This document shows positions 1 through 9,400 of a DNA stretch of 25,121 nt, one piece after another (the first letter of the stretch is position 1; every line of letters starts with the position of its first letter). The DNA comes from a virus. The stretch is taken from positions 1 through 25,121 of IMG/VR virus record IMGVR_UViG_3300007234_000090; one strand, written 5' to 3'. Made by a program: the position numbers and the translations under genes. Under the pieces are notes generated by a model that was not told where the DNA came from, searched no databases, and saw only the letters and a list, made by a program, of their open reading frames with translations.

Positions 1-2
1 CT

Positions 3-1193
3 GTGTTAATGGGAGAGATGACTCTACTCGATTCTTCTGGTTTATTAGATAATTATCCTATACTTGGCGAAGAAATACTCACTCTTACTTATAGTGATTT
101 TTATAATAATTCAATTACACAAGAATTTTTAGTTTACAGTTTAAGCGAGGCTGTTGTAAATAACCAACAGAATACTATGTTTTACAAATTGAAGTTTATA
201 TCACCACAACACTTTATGAGTTCTACGAAAAACATACGAAGAAGTTATACTGGTTCTACAAAGGAAATTGTTGAAAAAATCTTCAACGAATTTCTTGTTG
301 ATGATACCAAATTTAGAGATTCTGCAAATGAAATTGACATAGAGGACACAACTGGTATTCAAACAATTGTAGTCCCATCACTACAACCCATAGAAGCAAT
401 TGACTTTTTAAAACGAAAATCATTTTCAGCAGAGAACAAGAGTTCGAATTACTATTTCTTTCAAAATCGTCAAAAATTTAAGATGGTAACTCATGAAAAA
501 TTAATTCTCGATTCAAGAAGAGATTCCACTTCTTTCGACCAGAGGAAAATCTATACTTTTGATCCATCTCTGTTATCATCAGAGGTGAAAGATAGAGATA
601 GAGCGATGAACAATGTTATATCTTTTTTTCTACCTAAGAGACTGGACACTCTCGCTGAGATGAACGCCGGCGCAATGGTTTTGGATGTGGTTGAAATAGA
701 CATTCTTAAAAAACAATATCTTCATAATATACACAAATACAAAGAAACTTTTAAAGAGTATACTCACATTGATTCGAACTATAGGTTTCCTCACACCGAT
801 AACTTTGTAGAAGACTTCTTTAATGATGAAAATGTTATGAAAACAGCTTTAGTTTTTAAAGACTTCGAACGAGAAAATCAATACTATAAAGAAATTATTG
901 GTCCACGAGTATCAAACCGTTATTATCTTAGTAGTGTAGTTGCTGAAATTGAAATCTATGGGAGAAATGATTTATTTGCTGGTGATGTTATTAAATTAAA
1001 CATACCTCAATTTGAAAACGTCGGAGGGGGTAGACCAAAAAATCTACACACAAGTCTTTCTGGTTATTGGTTAGTAAATAACATTTCACATAAAATACAA
1101 GGCAAAAAATATACGTGCAAACTCGTTATAACAAAGGATTTGGTTATTAGTAATACTCTTACCAATTCAGTACTTACAAATATACCAAAATAG
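3..1193 (+). CDS. Baseplate hub protein, gp27-like (5' end probably outside window)
   Basis: This is the probable central hub subunit on which the tail spike sits. The reading frame is open to the window edge and the first possible start is a GTG at base 3 with no room for a ribosome site, so the true start is probably upstream. Visible features are an N-terminal beta-rich part (GLLDNYPILGEEILTL, about residues 13-28), a YTGSTKEIV segment near residue 82, a P..Q/PIEAIDFLKRK segment near residues 125-140, and a C-terminal beta region (residues 320-385) resembling the second barrel of hub proteins. Visible length, 396 residues, is close to T4 gp27 (391). It lies directly before a clear gp5-type spike gene, the expected partner of gp27. 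The assignment comes from context plus general hub-like pattern; direct similarity to T4 gp27 was not demonstrated. Confidence 0.7.
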   Translation: MLMGEMTLLDSSGLLDNYPILGEEILTLTYSDFYNNSITQEFLVYSLSEAVVNNQQNTMFYKLKFISPQHFMSSTKNIRRSYTGSTKEIVEKIFNEFLVDDTKFRDSANEIDIEDTTGIQTIVVPSLQPIEAIDFLKRKSFSAENKSSNYYFFQNRQKFKMVTHEKLILDSRRDSTSFDQRKIYTFDPSLLSSEVKDRDRAMNNVISFFLPKRLDTLAEMNAGAMVLDVVEIDILKKQYLHNIHKYKETFKEYTHIDSNYRFPHTDNFVEDFFNDENVMKTALVFKDFERENQYYKEIIGPRVSNRYYLSSVVAEIEIYGRNDLFAGDVIKLNIPQFENVGGGRPKNLHTSLSGYWLVNNISHKIQGKKYTCKLVITKDLVISNTLTNSVLTNIPK

Positions 1194-1201
1194 GATATAG
1201 T

Positions 1202-2494
1202 ATGGCAGAAAAAGGTTTTAGAAATATACTTTGGTTTATGGGTGTTGTAGAAGACCGTCGCGATCCATGGAAAATGGGTCGTGTTCGTGTGCGGTGTTTT
1301 GATATACATCCAGACTCGAAGCAAGAAGTGCCCACAGAACATCTACCATGGGCAATACCTATTATCGGTTCATATAATCTTGACTACAAACCACCACTTG
1401 AAGGGTCATGGGTATTTGGTTTCTTTCTTGACGGTACCGACGCTCAACATCCAATGTTGTTGGGTGTAATGCCGGGTATGCCAACTACCTTTGTTGATAC
1501 TAAAGAAGGTTTCAATTCGAATTCAGATCAGTATCCTCCACTTAACGATATTTGGCAGCCAGACATGCCAAAACTTTCTCGTGGTGAGGACATTCAGGAT
1601 GTTGCTAATGTGATTCGTAAGTATGCGTTTAGAGAAGAAATGGCCGGGTACGGTGATATCGAAGAACCATCAACACCGTATAACGCACAATACCCATATA
1701 ACAAAGTACATGGAACAGAAGGTGGGCACGTTCTAGAACTTGATGATACTCCTGGTTCCGAACGTGTTAATTTGGAACATAGTGTTGGTACATTCATTGA
1801 GATGGCACCAAACGGAAACGAAGTTCATAAAATTAAGGGTGATAGTTACACTATTGTAGAGAAGAACAACGTTTTATTCGTTAAAGGTAGAGCAGATATT
1901 GTAATCCAAGGGTCTGCGAATGTAACGATTGATAACAATTGCACTTTGAATGTGATTGGTAATATGGAAACTAATGTGTCTGGTGATTATAGACTAAATG
2001 TAGCGGGTGGCGTTTATATCAATTCTGGTGACATATTCAGTCAAAAAAGTTCGTCTATTAGACAAGAAGCGTTTTTAGACAGTATTCATCATTATGCTAA
2101 AGTAGATTATTCGATGGAAGCAAAGAATAATATCACAATCAATGCTAATACTGGTTATCTTGCATCTTATGCAAAAACAAATGTATTAGTAGAGAGTGAT
2201 GGTGATTTCTACCAAGACGTATTTGGCAATACAAATATTTTAAGCAGAGCAGGAAATATTGCCGTGGAGGGAGCAAGAATAGATTTGAATACCGATGGCG
2301 CAATTCAATTTGACCCGTATAAATCTTCTTTAGAGAGACCTGCGGGTGCGAGAAACTCTCTAAGAACTTTATTGCCTGACCCATTATCAAGAAAGTTTCC
2401 GACCGAAGTGCCTGTATCATCAGAACCTTATAGGATATATACAGACCCCGATGAACCAAATCTCGATGAACATTCGATTGATCCTGGAGAATAA
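1202..2494 (+). CDS. Tail spike, gp5/VgrG-like OB-fold and beta-helix, no lysozyme domain
   Basis: This is the probable trimeric membrane-puncturing spike at the tip of the tail tube. Residues 8-95 form a gp5-type OB-fold: GVVEDRRDPWKMGRVRVRC, then LPWAIPIIGS, a GSWVFGFFLDG strand and HPMLLGVMPGMP. Residues about 175-350 show the DTPGSERV...GTFIEMAPNG.. start and the repetitive polar strand pattern (IVIQGSANVTI, LNVIGNMETNVSGD) typical of the gp5/VgrG triple-stranded beta-helix. T4 gp5 (575 residues) carries a lysozyme domain between these parts; here (430 residues) nothing like it is present. The wall hydrolase is apparently supplied by the next gene. Start is the ATG at 1202, preceded by AGGA at 1192-1195, which overlaps the stop of the hub gene. 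The C-terminus is proline-rich and acidic. Confidence 0.87.
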   Translation: MAEKGFRNILWFMGVVEDRRDPWKMGRVRVRCFDIHPDSKQEVPTEHLPWAIPIIGSYNLDYKPPLEGSWVFGFFLDGTDAQHPMLLGVMPGMPTTFVDTKEGFNSNSDQYPPLNDIWQPDMPKLSRGEDIQDVANVIRKYAFREEMAGYGDIEEPSTPYNAQYPYNKVHGTEGGHVLELDDTPGSERVNLEHSVGTFIEMAPNGNEVHKIKGDSYTIVEKNNVLFVKGRADIVIQGSANVTIDNNCTLNVIGNMETNVSGDYRLNVAGGVYINSGDIFSQKSSSIRQEAFLDSIHHYAKVDYSMEAKNNITINANTGYLASYAKTNVLVESDGDFYQDVFGNTNILSRAGNIAVEGARIDLNTDGAIQFDPYKSSLERPAGARNSLRTLLPDPLSRKFPTEVPVSSEPYRIYTDPDEPNLDEHSIDPGE

Positions 2495-2496
2495 AC

Positions 2497-4221
2497 ATGG
2501 CTCTCAAATCTTATGATTTACCGGACGTAGACCCTTTTGATTATATTGGTGAACCTGACGTTGCTCAAGTGAAAACTGAGGTTCAAAAATTAAACGAAAT
2601 TGTTCCATCTGCTGCGTTTTCTCCAGACCAGATGAAAAATCTCAAAGACAAAATTGGCGCTCAATTAGAATCGTTAGGTACTTCTTTACCATCAGACCTT
2701 GTTGGATTTAAAGCTAAATTAGATACTATTACTCCAAAAACATTATCTTCTGTACTTTATGATTCTGGAGTAAATCCTGCTGATTTTAATGTCGAATCAT
2801 TCGACTTATCTTTAGAATCCATAACAAATTTACAAAATAGTGTAAGAGGATTTGAAGCGGCTGTGAATGGTGGATGTGATGCTTTAGTCACAGCATTAAA
2901 CACAAGTGTCGATTTAAGTAAGTTAAGTACTGCTGATATTAAAATGCCGTCAATACCATCCCTTGCTTTTTTTGAAGCAAGTGCTGAGGATCTAATTCGT
3001 GAAGCAGCAAAGACTGCAAATGAAATCGCAGAAGACATAGAACAGGAAATCAACAGTGTTAAAGACAATCTTACTACAGCATTTGATAATCTCTCCGAAA
3101 CGGTTTCTACGTCAATCACTTCTGCTGAAAATTACATCAAAGATGTTGCAAATTCCATTGAAAAGACTTATTCTATTCAGATAGAAAGTACATTGTCCGG
3201 TGTGAAAGACAGTCTCGCTTCTCTTAAATCTATTGCTGAATCCTGTGGAGATCATCTTCAAAAAACGACAGAATCTAAGATCGAAAATAATAAAAAATCA
3301 GTAGAAACTCTGTCTAAAAAACTTACTGAAACAAGTCCAAATGTTGTTAATGAAATTCAAAAGAATCACAAACAAGCGCTTGATACTTTAAAAGGCTTAG
3401 TATCACAAGAAACAAATTTAAAGAAACAAGCAGAGATTGCTGCGTTTATAAAGAACTATGAGAAAAACAACCCTACCGCAAATCTAACTGAAGTTGAAAA
3501 TGCCGTAAAAAGACAAATAGCGACCGCCTCAAAATATAATGATGAATTAATTAAAAGAAAGATGGATGAAGCCCAAAAGAAAGTTCAACACACTGAAGCA
3601 AAATTAAAAGATTTGTCCAAGAAATCAAAGAAAGTCATTGCTAATTCCGGTATAGAAGGTAGACCACTTAAAGGTAAAGAACAAGTTGTTGAGAGTGCTA
3701 CAGAATGGACTGGCGAAAAGAAAACTTTTGATAAGTCTTATTTTGGTGGTCCTTATAATGCTGAAATTGCAAATCACATTAACACACTACACCCTAAAAT
3801 TCGTCAAAGATTTGCTGATGCGATGTATGATCTTACAACCGATGAAACTTTAATTGCAGCAGGTATTCGAGCGAGGGTTACTTCTTCAACGAGATCATAC
3901 GCAAAACAACAAGAACTTTACGACTACTATAAACCTCGCGGCACTCCAGTCGCAAGACCAGGAAATAGTTGGCACAACTTTCAATGTGCGATTGATATTC
4001 AGGTGATTGTAAATGGTACTAAGAAAGGTAAGACAAGTAAATATTATACTGGTATTCCTAGACAAATATTCGCAAAATATGGATTAATAAATCCTTTCGC
4101 GAATGATTATATTCATTTTCAACCAAAAGAACTACTTTTAAGCCCAAGAACTATTAAATCAAAATTACTTATTAATGGATCAACAGTGAACTTAGATGCT
4201 GTTGGTGCCTTGTTAAAGTGA
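2497..4221 (+). CDS. Baseplate hub-associated protein with C-terminal M15 peptidase domain
   Basis: Probable virion-carried peptidoglycan hydrolase that opens the cell wall during DNA injection. The first 150 residues have no domain I recognise. Residues about 150-400 are strongly helical and charged, very likely coiled coil. Residues about 425-560 match the M15 (VanY-type D-Ala-D-Ala peptidase) fold: STRSYAKQQELYDYY, then SWHNFQCAID with the zinc ligands H493 and D500, and DYIHFQP with the third ligand H540. The usual SxHxxGxAxD motif has Q instead of G at position 496. It starts 2 bases after the spike gene ends, with GGAG at 2486-2489. With a spike gene that lacks lysozyme next to it, the natural reading is that the two activities of T4 gp5 are divided between two proteins. 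Substrate is inferred from the family only. Confidence 0.82.
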   Translation: MALKSYDLPDVDPFDYIGEPDVAQVKTEVQKLNEIVPSAAFSPDQMKNLKDKIGAQLESLGTSLPSDLVGFKAKLDTITPKTLSSVLYDSGVNPADFNVESFDLSLESITNLQNSVRGFEAAVNGGCDALVTALNTSVDLSKLSTADIKMPSIPSLAFFEASAEDLIREAAKTANEIAEDIEQEINSVKDNLTTAFDNLSETVSTSITSAENYIKDVANSIEKTYSIQIESTLSGVKDSLASLKSIAESCGDHLQKTTESKIENNKKSVETLSKKLTETSPNVVNEIQKNHKQALDTLKGLVSQETNLKKQAEIAAFIKNYEKNNPTANLTEVENAVKRQIATASKYNDELIKRKMDEAQKKVQHTEAKLKDLSKKSKKVIANSGIEGRPLKGKEQVVESATEWTGEKKTFDKSYFGGPYNAEIANHINTLHPKIRQRFADAMYDLTTDETLIAAGIRARVTSSTRSYAKQQELYDYYKPRGTPVARPGNSWHNFQCAIDIQVIVNGTKKGKTSKYYTGIPRQIFAKYGLINPFANDYIHFQPKELLLSPRTIKSKLLINGSTVNLDAVGALLK

Positions 4222-4229
4222 TATAAATA
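4222..4229 (+). promoter_or_regulatory. T4-type late promoter motif TATAAATA before gp25
   Basis: An exact copy of the T4 late promoter core starts immediately after the stop codon of the M15-domain gene and lies 22 bases before the ATG of the gp25 homologue. The spacing would place a transcript start near 4234. It occupies the only appreciable gap (30 bases) in the first 11 kb, which supports function. Five exact copies occur on this strand in the window; with this base composition about two would be expected by chance, so position is the main evidence. Confidence 0.6.
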
Positions 4230-4251
4230 AAAATAAAACAACGAGAAAAAT

Positions 4252-4653
4252 ATGGTCACACCGTTAACTCAAAGAATTGTTTACTCAGATTTTTATACCG
4301 ATTTGGATAAACATCCAATTCGGAACACGCTGTTGCGCAAAACAAACGTCGATGCTGTAAAACAGTCTATTCGAAATTTGTTGTTGACGGATAAAGGTGA
4401 AAGACTATTTCAACCAAATTTGGGTGGTCATATTCGAGGTATGCTATTTGAGAACATCACCGCTCAAACATTTCTTACGATGCAAGAACACATTAGAGAC
4501 GTTTTAACAGCACATGAGCCAAGAGCAAATATTATTGATGTTGTTGTCTCAGAAACTTTCAATCAACATGAAATTCAGATAAGTATAGTTTTTACAATAG
4601 TAAACTTACAAGAACCTGTTACATTAGAAATAATTTTAGAAAGAGTGCGGTAA
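4252..4653 (+). CDS. 25: Baseplate wedge subunit gp25
   Basis: This small wedge protein helps join the inner baseplate to the start of the sheath. Its length of 133 residues is nearly that of T4 gp25 (132). Family hallmarks are visible: a YSDFYTDLD opening (residues 11-19), KQSIRNLLLTDKGERLFQPNLG, the LFENIT motif (residues 65-70) and the EPR motif (residues 89-91), which are conserved from T4 to type VI secretion TssE proteins. It stands directly before gp6, its partner in the wedge core. It begins after a late promoter motif and has only a weak purine-rich ribosome site (ACGAGAAAAA). Confidence 0.93.
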   Translation: MVTPLTQRIVYSDFYTDLDKHPIRNTLLRKTNVDAVKQSIRNLLLTDKGERLFQPNLGGHIRGMLFENITAQTFLTMQEHIRDVLTAHEPRANIIDVVVSETFNQHEIQISIVFTIVNLQEPVTLEIILERVR

Positions 4654-4654
4654 T

Positions 4655-6433
4655 ATGGCTGAAACCATTATATCAGAATTAGACTTCAATCAAATCAAAG
4701 CGCAGTTGAAGTCCTTTCTTCAAGGACAGACTCAGTTCGCTGATTACGATTATGATGGTTCGAATATGTCTGTATTACTAGATATTCTAGCGTACAACAC
4801 ATTTCAGAACAGTTTCTATACAAACATGGCGCTTGGTGAAATGTTTCTTGATTCGGCAAAACTGAAATCATCTGTAGTTTCGCATACAAAAGAATTAAAT
4901 TACTTACCTAGGTCATATCGTAGTTCTATTGCTAAAATCAACATATCGTTTAGTCCATCTGACTCTCCTGCTGCAATAACTATTCCAAAACATACAAAGT
5001 TTACAACAACGCTTGACGGTACAACATACACTTTTTCAACTGATGAGACGAATATTATAACTCCTGTAGATGGAGTGTATAGTATCACAAACGTTTCTGT
5101 TTATGAAGGAAGAATTATCAAAGAGTATTTTGATGTTACAGCATCTACAAAATATGAATTAAGTAACAAAAGACTTGATACTAATAGTATAGAAGTTGTT
5201 GTTTACGACTCAAATGTTGCTGGTGCTGCTTCAAATTCGTATACTTACAAACCCAATCTATTTGGTGTAAATGCTACCGATAAAGTGTACTATTTACAAG
5301 CCTCAAAAGAAGATCAATATGAAATCTATTTTGGACAGAATAGTTTTGGATATGAACCACAAATTGGACAGGTTGTTGAAGTCGCTTATAGAGTTTCTAT
5401 AGGAGAAGATGCTAACAACGCTAAAACATTTGCATCTGTTGGTTCAATAGATGGATATGTACCAACTGTGACAACACAATCAATTTCTTCTGGTGGAGCA
5501 GAACGAGAAACAATTTCATCCATAAAATATTTTGCTCCAAAATCAATACAAATTCAAGACAGAGCAGTGACAGAATCAGACTATAGAAACCTACTCCTAA
5601 GTAACTTTTCGGAGATTAACGATGTTTCTGTTTATGGAGGAGAGAGAGTCGATCCACCAAGATATGGTAAAGTTATCGTATCGATTGATAATGAAAATGT
5701 TGATGGTATTTCAGAGAACTTAAAAGAGAAATATAAGAATTTTCTTTTAGAGAGAACCTCTCTTGCTATTGAACCAGTAATTCAATCTGCCCAATACATA
5801 TACGTTAGTGTTACAAGTGATGTGTATTACAATACTAACATTACCTCAAAAACGATAGGCGAGATTGAAACTCTCGTTCGAAATTCAATTTCTTCATATT
5901 CAAACACATACTTAAATAGTTTTGATAAAAATGTCAGACACTCTCGATTAGTTCGGGCAATTGATGATACAGACTTTTCTATCGTTGGTAATGACACAGA
6001 AATTAAGATGTATGTATACATAGCACCTACGTTGGACACAGATAGCAACTTTACGATAGAGTTTCGTAATCCAATTTTCATTGAACATGAACTTCATATC
6101 GATGAAGACGTTTCAAGAAACTTTCCAGGTGTAAAGTCTACATTGTTCACATATAACGGGGATTCAGCATATCTTCAAGATAATGGTTTGGGTGTATTAC
6201 AAATCTTAACAAACACTGCTAGCGGCGCTTTTATTTTAAATAACAACGTTGGTACCGTTAATTACACTACTGGTAAAGTGATCATTCGTAATATTAACGT
6301 CTCTAATTATTCTGGCCAGGGCATTAAAATTTATGTCAAACCAACAACATTAGATATCTTAGGTCCATTTGATAGAATTATCGCAATTGATAATTCTGAT
6401 GTCACTCTTACGATAAAGGCTGCGACTGACTGA
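4655..6433 (+). CDS. 6: Baseplate wedge subunit gp6
   Basis: This is the main wedge component; in T4 it forms the inner ring as a dimer and binds gp25, gp53 and gp7. The family signature is in the N-terminal part (residues 35-75): MSVLLDILAYNTFQNSFY, MALGEMFLDSAKL and the KELNYLPRSYRSS segment. Further recognisable parts are a RAVTESDYRNLLLSNF segment near residue 305, typical of gpJ/gp6 family proteins, and RHSRLVRAIDDTDFSI near residue 428. It has 592 residues against 660 in T4. It starts one base after the gp25 stop and its own stop overlaps the next start (TGATG at 6431-6435), so translation is probably coupled. The C-terminal 100 residues are beta-rich and less conserved. Confidence 0.92.
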   Translation: MAETIISELDFNQIKAQLKSFLQGQTQFADYDYDGSNMSVLLDILAYNTFQNSFYTNMALGEMFLDSAKLKSSVVSHTKELNYLPRSYRSSIAKINISFSPSDSPAAITIPKHTKFTTTLDGTTYTFSTDETNIITPVDGVYSITNVSVYEGRIIKEYFDVTASTKYELSNKRLDTNSIEVVVYDSNVAGAASNSYTYKPNLFGVNATDKVYYLQASKEDQYEIYFGQNSFGYEPQIGQVVEVAYRVSIGEDANNAKTFASVGSIDGYVPTVTTQSISSGGAERETISSIKYFAPKSIQIQDRAVTESDYRNLLLSNFSEINDVSVYGGERVDPPRYGKVIVSIDNENVDGISENLKEKYKNFLLERTSLAIEPVIQSAQYIYVSVTSDVYYNTNITSKTIGEIETLVRNSISSYSNTYLNSFDKNVRHSRLVRAIDDTDFSIVGNDTEIKMYVYIAPTLDTDSNFTIEFRNPIFIEHELHIDEDVSRNFPGVKSTLFTYNGDSAYLQDNGLGVLQILTNTASGAFILNNNVGTVNYTTGKVIIRNINVSNYSGQGIKIYVKPTTLDILGPFDRIIAIDNSDVTLTIKAATD

Positions 6434-9400
6434 TGGAAAACCTATCAAAGACCATTTCTGAATACATAGAGCAACAATTTCCTGATGTCTACAGAGAAGA
6501 TGGCGACAACTTAGTTGCGTTTGTAAAGGCGTATTTTGAATTTCTAGAAGATACAGAATTCAGCCCAATCAGATTAAATCGTAGCATGTTTGACCATCGC
6601 GATATTGACAGAACACTTGACGATTTCATTTATCATTTTAATGACAAATATCTAAATGAGTTTCCGTTTGTAAAGACTGTTGATAATAGATTTGCAGTCA
6701 AACATATTATGGACTATTATAGGTCAAAAGGAACTCCAAGAGCGGCAGAACTTTTAATTCGTTTTTTGTTTAACTCTGATTCTACAGTATACTATCCTGG
6801 AAAAGATGTTTTTTCTTTATCCGATAGTAAATGGTTTGTCCCTAGATATCTTGAAGTCACTCAATCTTCTAGAACACCCAGTTTTGTTAATACTCAGATT
6901 ACAGGCTCTGTTTCTGGTGCAAAAGCGTTTGTTGAAGGTATAGTGAGAAAGAGAATTGCAGGAAGATTCATTGATGTAGTATACATCAGCAGCTTAAAAG
7001 GCAACTTTATTACTGATGAGTATATCACAAATGATAGTGTATTAGGTGATGCCCCAAGAGTTATAGGTTCATTAACTTCGATTACGATTACTTCTGGTGG
7101 TTCTGGAAATCAAGTTGGCGATATTTTCAATGTCACATCTTCTTATGGTCTCCAGGGCAAAGCGAGAATTACAGAACTTGTAGAAGAAACTGGTAAAATT
7201 ACCTTTGATCTCACAGACGGTGGTTCTGGTTATACACTCGATGATAACACTGATGCGTATGTTGCTGATGCGATGATTGCAGGAGATAATTCAGCGGGCA
7301 ATTTCAATCTTTACGAAACTATTCAACAGAAAAGAGTAATACTCGACCTTGATTCCGCAACAAACATCAATACACAATATGCAGCAAACAATAATGTTGG
7401 CGATACTTTAGAAGGCGTTGATTCTGGTGGCAGTCATGTAGCAACTGGTATAATTTACTCTTTTGCTAATACTGACGCTGGTGGAAATACTGTTACAACA
7501 TCTTCATCGTATTCTAAAGTAGAAGTTGTTGTAACTGATGGAAGTTTTCTTCCAAAATATTCCGTCGATTTTGCTAGCGCTAATGTCGATTTTATTATCA
7601 ATGAGACAGTCACTGAAGAGTCTGCTGTTACAATCGAACTCGGTAACATTTCGGGTACATTCTCAAACGACGATGTTGTTGCTGTTTATGTCTACTCTGA
7701 TCCTTCTGAAGTTGGTGGTGATACAGTAGTTACTAATTATTCTAAAGGTGTTATTTTAGAAGCAAATGATTCTCACCTTACTTTGATTGATGCTTGGGGA
7801 GATTTCACTGCTGGTGAGACGATTGGTGTTTATGAAGCGAACGGCACACCAGTCGCTACTGCTGATATCGTATCGTCAACTGTCACTTCAGGTGGTGCTG
7901 TTGGAACGATAAAAACAGAAACAGATTCTAATACATGGGTTATCGAATTAACTTCAGGATCTCTTGATGTTGGTAATAAAGTAAGAGGAAACACGTCAAA
8001 AGTAGAAGACACAATATCAGCACTCACTGAAACGGGTGTTGTTGAAGTTTGGTTGAATAGTAACTCAAGTCATGATGGATTAAAAACTTCAGTTACGAAT
8101 ACTTCAGTTTCTGGTATGCTTGTAGGTCAAAACACATCAACAATTGGCATATATGCTAATACTGGGTCATTCTATTATACAGAAGATGCCGGATTTACAG
8201 TCCAAACAGATAGAACAACAACCAATGTATCTATGGTTATTACCAATCTTTACACAGGAGAAGGAGCAGATTTCGCAGTCGCTTCTCTTTCTGATACCGA
8301 ATATGTTGAGTTGAATACCGACGATGTTTCTGATACGAATGTTGTTGGACAACCCTATACAAATATAAACTTTGATGGTTCTAACTCTGGCGTTGGGTAT
8401 TTATCGAGTGTTTCGTCAACTGGAGGTTCTGGATACGCAAATAACCAATATACTCTGTCTGGTGGTGGTGCTGCAAACGGAAATCCAATTATAGATGCAG
8501 TTGTTACAGTTACGACGAATGTTAGTGGTGTGATAACTTCTATTGTTGTTGATAATCCAGGCGAAGGTTATTATCAAGAACCAACACTTACTCTTTCTCC
8601 AGGTTCAGGCGCAACTATCACTATCGATATGATTTATGGATATGGATTTCCTAAAAATCCATACGGCGATGCGAACACCGACATTGAAGATTTGTTGACC
8701 TTTGCAAATACAGAAATTGGTAGTATTGCATCAATCACGACAAATCCAGGTAGCGATTATAACGTAAATCCTTTTGTTTCTATATACAACGAACTTGTTG
8801 CGGGATACAATAAACAAGATACTAGACTTGATATCACAATTTCATCTGGTTCGTTCTCGGTTGGTGAGAATATATTATTAGATGGAAATGTTATGGGTGA
8901 GATTAAAACTGCAAATTCGACAGTAATATTCTTAAAAAGAACTATATTTGAACCAGTTTGGTCATCAAATACGACAATTGTTGGTCAAACAACTGGCGCA
9001 GTTGCAACAATCGATATTAGAGCAACCGACGCTGCTTCTTCTCCAATGGGAGATAATGCTATTATCGAATCATCTGTGACAACTGATGCTGGTACAGCGG
9101 GTGTTGTTGAAATTGTCAATTCAGGATATGGATATCTGAATGATAGTAGTGTGACTTTGACAAAAACAGGATCAAATGATATAACAGGTACGGCATTATT
9201 AGGTAGACAGGGTATTGGCACTGGATATTGGACAACAACAAAAAGTCATATTAGCGACACAAGTAAGATTCATGATAATAAATATTATCAAGAATACTCG
9301 TATGAAATACAAAGTAACGTATCTTTGAATAAATATAGAGATATTGCTAGAAATGTTCTTCATGTTGCTGGAACAGAACTATTTGGTGCCGTTATAAAGA

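Noticed and set aside
1064-1342. Reverse-strand frame of 92 codons across the hub/spike boundary
   Set aside because: It overlaps two well-supported genes, has no ribosome site and no protein-like pattern; the other reverse-strand frames are likewise shadows of coding sequence.
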